Below, in pieces: positions 35,047-43,980 of a DNA stretch of 64,000 bases. The DNA lies in contig KV835882.1 in the NCBI GenBank assembly GCA_001838165.1, positions 27,477 through 91,476 of the forward strand, read 5' to 3'. Both the position numbers and the translations under genes were made by a program. The notes beneath the pieces were generated by a model, which made no database searches, was not told the origin of the DNA, and saw only the letters and a program-made list of their open reading frames with translations. Origin of the DNA: Actinomyces sp. HMSC035G02 (GTDB lineage Bacteria > Actinomycetota > Actinomycetes > Actinomycetales > Actinomycetaceae). The number at the start of each line of letters is the position of its first letter. Position 1 is the first letter of the stretch.

Positions 35047-35949
35047 TTACGGGATCAACAGGGAGACGATGAGGAGCAGCGACCAGCCGAGCTCGCTATA
35101 GCCGATGAGCTTGGGAGAGAAGGGGCGTGCGCGGGTCCGGTTCAGCGTCGGCATTACCCACGCGCGCGCGGTCAAGCACGCCCACATGAGGACAGGCCAG
35201 ATCGTCAGCGCGCCGAACCACCATGCGACAGCCGCGCACAGCGTGAACGCAGCATGCAGCAGCGTGGAACCCATCGCCCAGCGCGGGTCCTTGCGGCCTC
35301 GGATCATCGAACGAACCAGCGGAACTGTGCCGATGTAGTGCAGGCCGAACGCAGCGCACGTCGCCCACGCGTGGAGCGTCACCGTAGCCGGTGAACCGTC
35401 TGCGATCGCCAGCGAGAACGCCACGGGACCCATGATGTTACCCGCCAGGATCGAGGCCGCACGGGCGCCCAGGGAGCGCTCGCGGCCCTTCCACACGAGG
35501 AAAAGCGCGGATGTGGCCAGGGGTGCGAAGGCGATCGCCCACCACAGTAGCTGTGGGCGTAGTGCCAGGAGGGTGGCGCCGGGGAGCGCCGCGAGCACGC
35601 CGTAGGTCAGGACCGCGGGGGCAATGCGAGAGCGGCGCTTGGCGGGCGTCTTCACCCAGAGACATACGGCGGAGAACATCTGGAATGCCATCGCCCACGC
35701 CACCAGCATGAGGACGACCATCCACGAGAAAGTGAAGGACAGCGCCCACCCGAGCAGCGGCGGGAACGCCATCATTGTCCACGCGCCGTGCTGGTCGGAG
35801 ATCCAGCCGTCGCGGGCAAGCTTACGCATGCGGGGATTGTTGTGGTGGCGCGGCTTCGGATGTCCCTGAGGTCGCCCCGATGCGTGGTCGTGGGAGCTCA
35901 CCGGGGTGTGTTCGGGCGTTGAGTGAGTCTGCGGCGCTGCACTATGCAT
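35047..35949 (-). CDS. YwiC-like family membrane protein
   Basis: 300 aa. A His-rich cytosolic N-terminus (about 45 residues) is followed by the YwiC hallmark WISDQHGAWTMMAFPPLLG, then about eight TM helices. Function is unknown; YwiC of Bacillus lies near nitrate-respiration genes. TAAGCT ends 6 nt before the ATG, a leaderless pattern also used by the PBP gene at 42444. Confidence 0.85.
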   Translation of the reverse strand: MHSAAPQTHSTPEHTPVSSHDHASGRPQGHPKPRHHNNPRMRKLARDGWISDQHGAWTMMAFPPLLGWALSFTFSWMVVLMLVAWAMAFQMFSAVCLWVKTPAKRRSRIAPAVLTYGVLAALPGATLLALRPQLLWWAIAFAPLATSALFLVWKGRERSLGARAASILAGNIMGPVAFSLAIADGSPATVTLHAWATCAAFGLHYIGTVPLVRSMIRGRKDPRWAMGSTLLHAAFTLCAAVAWWFGALTIWPVLMWACLTARAWVMPTLNRTRARPFSPKLIGYSELGWSLLLIVSLLIP

Positions 35950-36050
35950 AGCCTTAGCTTAGTGAAGTAGGCCTGTGAGGCTCAATACTGGGAGGGTCAC
36001 AACGTGAGACTGAAGCGGGAAAAATTCAACAATCGGTGAAATATGGGGGC

Positions 36051-37034
36051 ATGTCCACATCAGACACAGTTACAACTCAATCCCCCGTCCTTTCCTCCGA
36101 AGACCGAAGTGCGCGCATTGCCGTCACGGTCTTCCCGCTGCTGATCCTGGCGGCCTTCGCGATCGCCATGATCACGCCCGACACCTTCAAGCCGCTGGCT
36201 CCCGGCGTTAACTGGGCGCTCGGCGTCATCATGTTCGGCATGGGCCTGACCCTGACGCTGCCCGACTTTGGGCTTATCGTCAAGCGTCCGCTGCCCGTGC
36301 TCGTGGGTGTTGTCGCCCAGTACGTGATCATGCCCCTCGTCGGTTGGGCCCTGTGCTACGTGTTTGGTCTGCCCGACGCGGTCGCGGTCGGCGTCATCCT
36401 CGTCGGCTGTGCGCCCGGTGGTACGGCCTCGAACGTGATCTCCTACCTGGCAAAGGCGGACGTCGCCCTATCGGTCACCATGACTTCGATCTCGACGCTG
36501 CTCGCACCCCTCATGACGCCGCTGCTCACCGCCTGGCTGGTGGGTAACCGCATGCCGGTTGACGGTGCGGCCATGGCGAAGAACATCCTCCTGATGGTCC
36601 TCGCCCCCGTCCTGGGCGGCTTCCTCGTGCGCTACATTGCGGGCAAGTTCGTGGAGAAGATCCTGCCGGTCCTGCCCTGGATCTCCGTGCTGGGCATCTG
36701 TTACGTGCTCCTGGTCGTCGTGTCGGGTTCCGTCGACAAGATCCTGACCTCCGGCGCTCTCATCATCGCCGTGGTTATCTGCCACAACCTGCTCGGCTAC
36801 TTCTTCGGCTACCTGGCCGGACGCGTCGGCCGCGGCTCCGACAAGGCTGCGCGCACGACCGCGATCGAGGTCGGCATGCAGAACTCGGCGCTGGCCGCGA
36901 CGCTGGCGAAGACCCACTTCGCCGCCACCCCGGAGACCGCGCTCCCGGCCGCCGTGTTCTCCGTGTGGCACAACCTCTCCGGTGCGCTGCTGGCGATGTT
37001 CTTCCGCCGCTGGAAGAACGGCGGACAGGCCTAA
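36051..37034 (+). CDS. Bile acid:sodium symporter family transporter
   Basis: 327 aa, about 9-10 TM helices. The BASS pattern is clear: VIMFGMGLTLTLPDF in helix 2, VILVGCAPGGTASNVISYLAKADVALSVTMTS (substrate and sodium crossover region) and TTAIEVGMQNSALAATLA. Members carry organic anions with sodium. ATG 36051 is preferred; a GTG at 36036 is in frame. A strong terminator follows at 37097. Confidence 0.9.
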   Translation: MSTSDTVTTQSPVLSSEDRSARIAVTVFPLLILAAFAIAMITPDTFKPLAPGVNWALGVIMFGMGLTLTLPDFGLIVKRPLPVLVGVVAQYVIMPLVGWALCYVFGLPDAVAVGVILVGCAPGGTASNVISYLAKADVALSVTMTSISTLLAPLMTPLLTAWLVGNRMPVDGAAMAKNILLMVLAPVLGGFLVRYIAGKFVEKILPVLPWISVLGICYVLLVVVSGSVDKILTSGALIIAVVICHNLLGYFFGYLAGRVGRGSDKAARTTAIEVGMQNSALAATLAKTHFAATPETALPAAVFSVWHNLSGALLAMFFRRWKNGGQA

Positions 37035-37096
37035 ATGGACGAGGCCGGGGCGGGGTGAGCACTGATCTCCGTGTCCGGTTCTCAACTGAGTAGATG

Positions 37097-37136
37097 ACGA
37101 GGAGGGGGCGGCCCGCAGGGGTTGCCCCCTCCTCGT
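37097..37136 (+). terminator. Terminator after the symporter gene
   Basis: 13-bp perfect stem ACGAGGAGGGGGC / GCCCCCTCCTCGT, about 65 nt after the stop. Confidence 0.75.
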
Positions 37137-37289
37137 ATCGAGCGGTGAGGCCATCACGCTCGTACGTGATTCGTGCAGTGGAATGTGTCAATAATGCACG
37201 AATGTTCATTGATAGCGAGGAAATTAATGGCGTGAAAATGCGATATGATTCGCGGGTACCCATCACAAATACTCGAAGGAGTAACCCTC

Positions 37290-37673
37290 ATGAAAAAGCG
37301 TCTTCTGACGGTCGCCCTCGTCGCGCTGCTGCCCCTGAGCCTGGCCGCCTGCGGTGGACAGTCCAAGCAGGCTGCGTGCCAGATCATCAATGACAAGGCT
37401 GTCAAGGCAATTGATGGCCTGGATCCGAGCAACACGGAAGACATGATCCAGGGCATGACCAACGTCGCGACCGTCCTGAAGTCTGACGAGATTACCAACA
37501 AGGATGTGAAGGCTGCTGCGGTGGCTGCGGGCGATAGCGCTCAGGCTCTCGCCGATTTCGCCAAGACGGTGGGAGATGAACCTTCAGCAGAACAGATGAC
37601 TGAGGCTATGGATCGTTACACGACCTTCACGACGTCGATGTCGTCGCTCGAGACGGTGTGCAACGCGCGCTGA
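37290..37673 (+). CDS. Small lipoprotein, paralogue 1 of 3
   Basis: 127 aa. AAGGAG 8 nt before ATG; TATGAT at 37244-37249 is a good -10. Signal MKKRLLTVALVALLPLSLAAC with lipobox LAAC, then GGQSKQAAC. The mature part is a helical ~100-residue domain with one N-terminal and one C-terminal Cys (ETVCNAR), probably a disulfide. The next two genes share signal, length and ending. Function unknown. Confidence 0.8.
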   Translation: MKKRLLTVALVALLPLSLAACGGQSKQAACQIINDKAVKAIDGLDPSNTEDMIQGMTNVATVLKSDEITNKDVKAAAVAAGDSAQALADFAKTVGDEPSAEQMTEAMDRYTTFTTSMSSLETVCNAR

Positions 37674-37728
37674 CGAGCAACATCAGATTTCATGCGCCCG
37701 CGTGCGGGCGTTGAGAGTTGAGAGCGAG

Positions 37729-37762
37729 GTAGGAGGGGCGGCCCATCGGCCGCCCCTCCTAC
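37729..37762 (+). terminator. Terminator after lipoprotein 1
   Basis: Perfect 15-bp stem with CATC loop; the centre GGGGCGGCCCATCGG recurs in the terminator at 38398. Confidence 0.8.
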
Positions 37763-37965
37763 GTTGCTCTTGAGTTGGTGATCGCGCGTCATTTGACAGG
37801 GTAATTTTGATGGCTGTTGATAGTGCGTGGTGGCCGTACGTTCGTATAGATATGTTCTAGTGCTCTGATGTGTGAGTAGGGTCATGCTCCGACCGGTGAG
37901 TCAGGTTCGCGTAGGGCGATAGGGTCGGAGGGCATCCAATTATCAACACACCAAGGAGCAATCAC

Positions 37966-38379
37966 ATGAAGCGCCGCATCGCTGCCGCGATCCTCGTTAC
38001 CCTTCTCCCCCTCGGCATGGCTGCCTGCGGGTCCCAGTCGAAGGCTGATGCCTGCAAGCTGCTCGAAAAGCCTCTCAATGACGCGAGCGTTGCCCTTGTG
38101 TCATCTGCAAAGGCCGGTGACGCGGGCAGCGTTGCCGATACCTACACGAAGTTTGCCTCCGCCTATGAAGAGGCGGGCAAGAAGATCACCAACAAGGAGA
38201 TCAAAGAGTCCGTCGATCAGGTCGCGGCCGCATGGCATGCCGCAGCGGACAACTCGGGTGTCCTGAAGGCGGATCCGCTGAGCATGGACACCCAGAAGCT
38301 TGAGGAGTACCAGAAGATCATGGAAGATCTCAACGCTAAGCAAACTGAGCTGTTCAACAAGTGTGGAATCCAGCACTGA
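37966..38379 (+). CDS. Small lipoprotein, paralogue 2 of 3
   Basis: 137 aa. AAGGAG upstream of ATG. Signal MKRRIAAAILVTLLPLGMAAC, then GSQSKADAC, as in paralogue 1. Helical mature domain with KKITNKEIKESVDQVAAA, matching SDEITNKDVKAAAVAAG of paralogue 1, and a final Cys (FNKCGIQH). An 8-bp inverted repeat (CTCCGACC / GGTCGGAG) lies upstream at about 37889-37931 and may be an operator. Confidence 0.8.
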   Translation: MKRRIAAAILVTLLPLGMAACGSQSKADACKLLEKPLNDASVALVSSAKAGDAGSVADTYTKFASAYEEAGKKITNKEIKESVDQVAAAWHAAADNSGVLKADPLSMDTQKLEEYQKIMEDLNAKQTELFNKCGIQH

Positions 38380-38397
38380 TTCGTCACTGAGTTGACC

Positions 38398-38442
38398 ATA
38401 GCGTTGGAGGGGCGGCCCATCGGGCCGCCCCTCCAACGCTAT
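38398..38442. terminator. Bidirectional terminator between lipoproteins 2 and 3
   Basis: About 21-bp perfect stem with a 3-nt loop between convergent genes; same GGAGGGGCGGCCC centre as the terminator at 37729. Confidence 0.85.
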
Positions 38443-38475
38443 GCGATCGATGACTGAGCGCTCAGAAGCGTGTCA

Positions 38476-39009
38476 TCACTTTAGGATTGCGGGGCACAGG
38501 TTGCCGAGCGAGATCAGCGAGTCGGTCAGGTTCTGCATCAATCGCTGTGCCTCGTTCTGGTCGGCGGCAGTCGGGTTCGACTCGTACTTCTTGCGGAAGT
38601 TGACCATATCCGAGAGGGCCGAGGCCAACTTGCTGGATGCCTGCTTCACGTCGGGGTTGGTGATCTGCGGAGAATTCAGGGCGTTAATGGTGGCCTCAGC
38701 AGCTGCCACTGCCTGTGCGGAGTCGCTAGGGTCTGTGTAGCTGTTGGCGAACGACCTCAGCTGGTTGTCGACCAGGCCGCAGGCCTCGTCGACGGACTGG
38801 CCGGAGGCACCGGGTGCCTGCGTCGGGACGGGTGCCTGCGTGGGAACAGGGGCCTGCGACGGGACGGGTGCCTGCGAAGGGTTGGCGTTGGCGGTTGCGG
38901 CGGGTGCCGGGGTGCTGGGGGTGGCCTTGCGGGACTTCGAGCCGTGGCATGCCGCCATGCCCAGCGGGAGCGTGATGATGAGCAGAGCTGCTGCAAGACG
39001 ACGCTTCAT
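38476..39009 (-). CDS. Small lipoprotein, paralogue 3 of 3, with a Pro/Gln/Ala repeat linker
   Basis: 177 aa. GGAGA 6 nt before ATG 39009. Signal MKRRLAAALLIITLPLGMAAC. Unlike the other two, a linker of repeated QAPVPS/QAPVPT units separates the lipid anchor from the domain (VDEACGLVDNQLRSFA ... LGNLCPAILK), which keeps the two Cys and the PQITNPDVKQASSKLASAL block found in the paralogues. The linker could let it reach through the wall. Confidence 0.8.
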   Translation of the reverse strand: MKRRLAAALLIITLPLGMAACHGSKSRKATPSTPAPAATANANPSQAPVPSQAPVPTQAPVPTQAPGASGQSVDEACGLVDNQLRSFANSYTDPSDSAQAVAAAEATINALNSPQITNPDVKQASSKLASALSDMVNFRKKYESNPTAADQNEAQRLMQNLTDSLISLGNLCPAILK

Positions 39010-39114
39010 AGAGATTCTCCTCAAAGTGAGTGATGGGTACGACTTCAGTCTAACGGGCGATGGTGCTCATTCGACCCAATGGTCAGTGATTCTTAGCATA
39101 GCGCCGATACAAAA

Positions 39115-39142
39115 GTCGCCGGGACCAAACGATCCCGGCGAC
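39115..39142 (-). terminator. Terminator of tRNA-Pro
   Basis: GTCGCCGGGA / TCCCGGCGAC stem, followed on the minus strand by TTTTGT, just downstream of the tRNA. Confidence 0.75.
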
Positions 39143-39148
39143 TACCGG

Positions 39149-39222
<74 letters not shown>

Positions 39223-39353
39223 GTGCCGTTCGAGTATAGCCTTACCCCGTCGATATTCCCAAACGGAGACGGAGTGAGCGCTCGAAGTGTGGTCCACGCC
39301 GCATGTTGTCAGGCCGCGTCGAGCCACAGAAAGCCCGGCAGCCGGATGCCTTC

Positions 39354-40334
39354 CTACGCGGGGTGTACGTACAGCAGCGACGCCTCGGGACGCGTCGCGA
39401 TGCGAATCTTTGCGTAGGGTGAGGTTCCCAGGCCAGCCGAAACATGCAGCCACGCCTCAGCGCCGTCCGGAGCCTCCCACCGCTTCAAGCCCTTCGCGTA
39501 GGGGCACGAAATGTCGCAGTTCGTGATGACCGCCCCGACTCCGGGAATGCCGATCTGGCCGCCGTGCGTGTGCCCGGCGAGGATCAGGTCTGAGCCTGCC
39601 GACGTCAGCGCGGACACGATGCGCGTGTAGGGGGCGTGCGTGACGCCCAGACGCAGGGTGCCCGGTGCCGCCCATGACGAGGCCGGGGTTCCCATGCGGT
39701 CCCGGTGGATATGAGCGTCATCCGTGCCAAGCAGGGACACCGTGCCGGCGGGAAGGTGGATCGTGCCAGAAGCGTTCGACAGGTCGCCCCAGCCGGCCTG
39801 GCGCATGCGACGCACCATCGGCAGGTAGGGAAGATCGGGAACAACCCGCGCGGGGTGCGGCTTCGATCGTGACAGGTAGCGGCTCCAGCGCTTGGGAATC
39901 GGCGAGTAGTAGTCGTTCGAACCGAGCACGAAAGCGCCCGGATAGGACAGGAACGGGCGGTACGCGTCCATCACCATGTCCAGTGCATCCACAGATCCGA
40001 AGTTGTCGCCGGTCGCTACGACCATGTCGAAGTGCTCCGAGGCTGCGACATCCGATAGGAAACGCAGGAGGAACTCCTGTCCGGCAAACAGGTGCAGGTC
40101 CGCGATCTGGAGGATCGTCACCTCGGGGACGTCACCCTCAACGGGGACGTCGTAGCGGCGCAGCACCGGCATCGTACGCTCGACCGAACCCCACGCGAGC
40201 GCCGCGCCGCCCGCGGCCAGGCCAGCGAGACCCAGCCCGCCGACGACCGCTCCCGCAGTGCGCAGGAGGCCACGGCCTCGTCGAGCGGACGAGGCCGTGG
40301 CCCCTGCGAGTGCAGACGTGACGTCAGTGGTCAT
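39354..40334 (-). CDS. Metallophosphoesterase with N-terminal membrane anchor
   Basis: 326 aa. One TM helix near residue 30-50 (AGAVVGGLGLAGLAAGGAALAW). The calcineurin-like metal motifs follow: QIADLHLF (D-x-H), ATGDNFG (GD), GSNDYY (GN-type), and LAGHTHGGQIGIPG (GHxH). It would hydrolyse a phosphoester at the outer face of the membrane. The start overlaps the PBP stop by 11 nt, so PBP and this gene form one operon, as ponA2-Rv3683 in M. tuberculosis. A perfect 15-bp palindrome of the ACGAGGCC word lies in its signal region. Confidence 0.9.
   Translation of the reverse strand: MTTDVTSALAGATASSARRGRGLLRTAGAVVGGLGLAGLAAGGAALAWGSVERTMPVLRRYDVPVEGDVPEVTILQIADLHLFAGQEFLLRFLSDVAASEHFDMVVATGDNFGSVDALDMVMDAYRPFLSYPGAFVLGSNDYYSPIPKRWSRYLSRSKPHPARVVPDLPYLPMVRRMRQAGWGDLSNASGTIHLPAGTVSLLGTDDAHIHRDRMGTPASSWAAPGTLRLGVTHAPYTRIVSALTSAGSDLILAGHTHGGQIGIPGVGAVITNCDISCPYAKGLKRWEAPDGAEAWLHVSAGLGTSPYAKIRIATRPEASLLYVHPA
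40268..40302. repeat. Perfect 15-bp intragenic palindrome made of two ACGAGGCC words
   Basis: GGCCACGGCCTCGTC (40268-40282), 5-nt loop, and its exact complement (40288-40302), inside the N-terminal coding part of the metallophosphoesterase gene. Confidence 0.8.
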
Positions 40335-42444
40335 TGCTGTTGGGGGACGCGCTCGGCGCGGGAGTCGGAGTCGCGCCGCGCTGAGGCGTCGTCGCGCCGA
40401 TGTTCGCGTTCGAGACGGCCTCGACGGGTGTGCCCGCCAGCGCCTGCGTCATGTAGGGCGCCCAGATGTTCTGGCCGACGTAGGTCTCACCGAAGATCTC
40501 GCTGTGGTACACGCCGTTGATGACAACGCCGGAAACTTCCTGGGAGGAGTTGTCGCCGTGGCCCACCCATACGGCAGTGGCGAGCGAGGGGGTGAAGCCG
40601 GTCAGCCACGTGTTGGCGTGGCCGTCGGTCGTGCCCGACTTCGCGGCGAAGGGACGGCCGTCGCCCAGACGAGTCGACGTGTAGTACTGGCCGGCCGAGG
40701 CCGTCAGAAGTGCCGCCGTCTTGTTTGCGAGGTCAGGGGAGATGACCTCCTTGCAGTCCGCTGCAAACTCCTTGAGGACGTTCTCGTCGCGGTCGGTCAC
40801 GGACTCGATGGACTGGGGCTTGCACTGCTGGCCGGAGTTCGCGATCGTCGCGAACACGGAGGCCATCTGCAGCGGGGAGGCCGACACGGAACCGAGGATG
40901 TTGGCGGGGAAGGGAGACGGAACCTCGCCGTCCTCCGTGATGCCCATGTTGTAGGCGGTCTCGAAGATCGAGCAGAAGTCCACGCGCGACGCCATGTTCA
41001 CGAAGGCCTGGTTGACCGACTGGCCGGTGGCGCGCACGACGTTCATCGTGCCGGTCTTACCCGCGAGGTCGTTGACCTGGTAGCCCTCGGTCGTGATGGA
41101 GCGACCGTCGCACTTGAAGGAGCCGTTCGGATAGAAGGTGTTGGCCGAACCCACGGTTTCGTAGGCCGAGTGTCCCTCCTTGAACCACTGCAGGAGCGTG
41201 AACACCTTGAAGGTCGAGCCCACCTGGAAGTTACCGTCGGCCGAGTAGTTCGACATCGTCTGGCCGGCCTCGATGCCGTAGGTCGTGTTCTGGGCCATCG
41301 CAAGCACCTTGCCGGTGCGCGGGTCCAGCGAGACGAGCGCGTCGTTCAGGCCGGAGGCGTCGCCCACGGGAATCGCGTTCGTCAGCGAGGCGTAGGCCGC
41401 GTCCTGCTTCGCGGGGTCCAGCGTCGTGCGGATCGTGATGCCCTGGGTCTTGAGCAGGCGCTCGCGCTCGATGCGCGTTGCGCCGAACGTCGGGTCCTCC
41501 AGGAACTGAGAGAGGACGTAGTCGCAGAAGTACGCCTTCGAGGATTCGGCGCCCGAGCAGCCCTCCGAGGACACCGTCGGGTGCAGCATCGAATCGACCG
41601 TCGTCGCGATGCCCTCGTCGTACTCTTCCTGCGTGATGACGCCCTGGTCAAGCATCGTTGCCAGGACCGTGTCGCGGCGTTCCTGAGCGGCTTCCGGGTG
41701 GGTCAGCGGATCGTACTGGACAGGGGACTGGACGAGGCCTGCGAGGAGAGCAGCCTCCAGGTAGTTCAGCTCCGACGCGGACTTGGAGAAGTATCGCTGC
41801 GAGGCGGCTTCGACACCGTAGGTGATCGGGCCGAAGGGGGCGATGTTGAGGTAACCCGTGAGGATTTCGTCCTTCGACTGGGTCTTCTCCAATGCCAGCG
41901 CGTACTTGATTTCGCGCAGCTTACGCTCAGTGGTCTGCTCGGTCGCCGCGCTCACCTGGTCCGCGTCGCCCTCGAGGTAGCCGCGCTCTGCCAGCGAGTT
42001 ACGCACGTACTGCTGGGTGATCGTCGAAGCGCCCTGGCGGCCGCTGTCGCCCAGGTTCGTCACGAGCGCACGAGCGATACCCGTGGCATCGACACCGTTG
42101 TGCTCGTAGAAGCGCTTATCTTCGATCGCGACGATTGCCTTCTTCATCACGTCAGCGATGTTGGCGCTGGGCACCACGATGCGCTGCTTGTCGTAGAAGT
42201 GCGCGATCACGCCGCCGGATGAATCGAGGAGCTGCGACTCCTCGGCCGGGGCCACGGTCTGCAGGTCACCGGGCAGCTCGTTGAAAACGGAGGGGACCGA
42301 CTTTGCTGCCAGCGCGGTGGGTCCCGCGACGGGGACGAGCATGCCGGCCGTGACGACGCCCATGAGCGAGGACACGCTCAGGAACGCCAGCAGCAGCGCG
42401 AGCAGCTGGGCCGGTCGGACAGCGCGAGAGTGAGAGTGCGACAT
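40324..42444 (-). CDS. Class A penicillin-binding protein (transglycosylase/transpeptidase)
   Basis: 706 aa. An N-terminal TM helix is followed by the GT51 domain (EDKRFYEHNGVDATGIARA, GASTITQQYVRN) and the transpeptidase domain: QVGSTFKVFTLLQW (SxxK with Ser nucleophile), SVNQAFVNM (SxN), AAKSGTTDGHANTW (KSGT). It polymerises and cross-links peptidoglycan outside the membrane. Position beside WhiB and the metallophosphoesterase matches mycobacterial ponA2, but the PASTA domain of PonA2 is missing; the tail is Pro/Ala/Ser-rich. TAAGCT ends 6 nt before the ATG (leaderless), although AGGA also lies there. Confidence 0.93.
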   Translation of the reverse strand: MSHSHSRAVRPAQLLALLLAFLSVSSLMGVVTAGMLVPVAGPTALAAKSVPSVFNELPGDLQTVAPAEESQLLDSSGGVIAHFYDKQRIVVPSANIADVMKKAIVAIEDKRFYEHNGVDATGIARALVTNLGDSGRQGASTITQQYVRNSLAERGYLEGDADQVSAATEQTTERKLREIKYALALEKTQSKDEILTGYLNIAPFGPITYGVEAASQRYFSKSASELNYLEAALLAGLVQSPVQYDPLTHPEAAQERRDTVLATMLDQGVITQEEYDEGIATTVDSMLHPTVSSEGCSGAESSKAYFCDYVLSQFLEDPTFGATRIERERLLKTQGITIRTTLDPAKQDAAYASLTNAIPVGDASGLNDALVSLDPRTGKVLAMAQNTTYGIEAGQTMSNYSADGNFQVGSTFKVFTLLQWFKEGHSAYETVGSANTFYPNGSFKCDGRSITTEGYQVNDLAGKTGTMNVVRATGQSVNQAFVNMASRVDFCSIFETAYNMGITEDGEVPSPFPANILGSVSASPLQMASVFATIANSGQQCKPQSIESVTDRDENVLKEFAADCKEVISPDLANKTAALLTASAGQYYTSTRLGDGRPFAAKSGTTDGHANTWLTGFTPSLATAVWVGHGDNSSQEVSGVVINGVYHSEIFGETYVGQNIWAPYMTQALAGTPVEAVSNANIGATTPQRGATPTPAPSASPNSNDH

Positions 42445-42544
42445 ATTCCTAGCTTACGTGTCGGCCCGCTCATCTGGCGTTTGGCGGCGCGTGAGAATTG
42501 CCTGATGAATCACCTTGAGGTGCCTTCGACAGTGGTCGCAGCGT

Positions 42545-42573
42545 TTGCACCGGCACACGTATGTGTGTATGGT
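42545..42573 (+). promoter_or_regulatory. Promoter of the whiB gene
   Basis: TTGCAC (42545-42550), exactly 17 nt, TATGGT (42568-42573). It leaves a ~35-nt leader with GTGGAG before ATG 42614. Confidence 0.65.
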
Positions 42574-42613
42574 CACAGGCAGGGCTCGAAATTCAGTGAA
42601 GTGGAGTTCCACG

Positions 42614-42964
42614 ATGTCAACGCAAGGCGACGACCAGAGTTGGGTCGCCCGCGCGCTCTGCGCGTCCATCGAACCGGACGTGCTGTTCGTGCAGGGTGCC
42701 TCCCAGCGTCAGGTTCGTATGCGCTGCTACGAATGCGAGGTTCGCCTCGAATGTCTCGCCGACGCTCTCGAATCCGAGGCGAACTACGGCGTGTGGGGCG
42801 GCCTGACGGAACGTGAACGTCGAGCGATTCTGCGTCACTATCCGCAGGCGGACAATTGGCTGGAGTGGCTGCGCACCTCCGATGAGCCGCTCGCCCGAGA
42901 GCTCCGCAGCCCCCACGTCCCGAAGGTCCTGTCCTTCGTGCGCCCCCAGTTGGCGGGCGGGTAG
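42614..42964 (+). CDS. WhiB-family iron-sulfur transcription factor (WhiB4-position)
   Basis: 116 aa. Four Cys of the Fe-S cluster: ALC, then CYECEVRLEC (C-x2-C-x5-C). The turn GVWGGLTERERR is the family G-V/I-W-G-G motif. ATG 42614 is chosen by the SD and because the family start lies just before SWVARALC. Wbl proteins sense redox or NO and bind sigma region 4. Divergent from the PBP gene as whiB4 is from ponA2 in M. tuberculosis. Confidence 0.93.
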   Translation: MSTQGDDQSWVARALCASIEPDVLFVQGASQRQVRMRCYECEVRLECLADALESEANYGVWGGLTERERRAILRHYPQADNWLEWLRTSDEPLARELRSPHVPKVLSFVRPQLAGG

Positions 42965-42973
42965 GATAGAGCC

Positions 42974-43153
42974 ATGACTAAATGGGAATACTCCACGATT
43001 CCGCTGCTCACGCACGCGACGAAAGCAATCCTCGACCAGTGGGGCGCCGACGGGTGGGAACTCGTCCAGGTGATCCCCGGTCCTACGGGTTCCGAGAACC
43101 TGGTGGCCTACCTCAAGCGTCCGATTGAGGAAGCGCCTGCCGTTCAGAACTGA
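42974..43153 (+). CDS. DUF4177-type small protein
   Basis: 59 aa, MTKWEYSTIPLLTHATKAIL ... YLKRP. The start WEYSTIPL and the DGWELVQVIPG turn are typical of DUF4177, small soluble proteins of unknown function. TAGGAT ends 6 nt before the ATG, so it may have its own leaderless transcript as well as read-through from whiB, which ends 9 nt upstream. The same gene stands near crp in mycobacteria (Rv3678A). Confidence 0.85.
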   Translation: MTKWEYSTIPLLTHATKAILDQWGADGWELVQVIPGPTGSENLVAYLKRPIEEAPAVQN

Positions 43154-43175
43154 CGCGCGCCAGCTTTGCGCGCCA

Positions 43176-43225
43176 ACGAGGCCGTGGCTCCGACATGCCT
43201 TGACCGCATGGGGCCGCGGCCTCGT
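43176..43225 (+). repeat. Inverted pair of the ACGAGGCC word after DUF4177
   Basis: ACGAGGCC (43176-43183) and GGCCTCGT (43218-43225). A full terminator follows at 43238, so this pair is not needed for termination. Confidence 0.6.
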
Positions 43226-43237
43226 GTGCGTCGCGAG

Positions 43238-43287
43238 ACAAAAGGGTTGGGCCCGACACCTCACGGTGTCGGGCCCAACCCTTTTGT
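43238..43287. terminator. Strong bidirectional terminator between DUF4177 and crp
   Basis: Perfect 23-bp stem (43238-43260 with 43265-43287), TCAC loop, A-run on the left and T-run on the right, so it works both ways. Confidence 0.92.
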
Positions 43288-43296
43288 CAGCTGCGG

Positions 43297-43980
43297 TCAG
43301 CGAGCGCGACGCGCCAGGCGATCGACGTCGAGGAGGGTCACGGCGCGACCTTCCAGACGGATCCAGCCGCGCGACACGAAGTCGGCCAGAGACTTGTTCA
43401 CGGTCTCACGGGAGGCGCCGACCAACTGGGCGAGCTCTTCCTGCGTGAGGTCGTGGGGGACGTGGACGCCCTTGTCGGTCGCGGTGCCGAAGCGGTCCGC
43501 AAGGTCCAGGAGAGCCTTGGCGACGCGGCCGGGAACGTCGGAGAACACGAGATCCGAGAGGGACTCGTTGGTGCGGCGCAGGCGCTGCGCGAGGGCGCGC
43601 AGCATGTGCTTGGCCAGGGTGGGGTTGGTGTCGAGCACGTGCATGAGATCCTCGTGCTCGAGGTAGAGGAGGGATGCCGGGGAAACGGCGGTTGCGGTGG
43701 TCGAGCGCGGACCCGGATCGAAGAGCGTGAGCTCGCCGATGATCTCTCCGGGGCCCAGGACTGCGAGCAGAGACTCGCGGCCGTCGCTGGACGTGTGGCC
43801 GAGCTTCACCTTGCCCTCGGTCACGATGTACAGGCGATCGCCGAGATCACCTTCGTCGAAGAGAGTCTCTCCGCGACGCAGGGTCGTGTGACCCATCTTC
43901 TGCTGGAGGGACACCTGCTGTGCATCATCAAGGCCACCGAACAGCGGCACCTGGCTGATGAAGTTTCCGTCACCGATCAT
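43297..43980 (-). CDS. Crp/Fnr-family (GlxR-like) transcriptional regulator
   Basis: 227 aa. cAMP-binding barrel with GEIIGELTLFDPGPRSTTATA (phosphate-binding cassette with Glu and Arg-Ser-Thr), a dimerisation helix, and a winged HTH with THDLTQEELAQLVGASRETVNKSLADF. Length and motifs match actinobacterial GlxR/Crp, a global regulator. AAGGAG precedes the ATG. Confidence 0.92.
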   Translation of the reverse strand: MIGDGNFISQVPLFGGLDDAQQVSLQQKMGHTTLRRGETLFDEGDLGDRLYIVTEGKVKLGHTSSDGRESLLAVLGPGEIIGELTLFDPGPRSTTATAVSPASLLYLEHEDLMHVLDTNPTLAKHMLRALAQRLRRTNESLSDLVFSDVPGRVAKALLDLADRFGTATDKGVHVPHDLTQEELAQLVGASRETVNKSLADFVSRGWIRLEGRAVTLLDVDRLARRAR

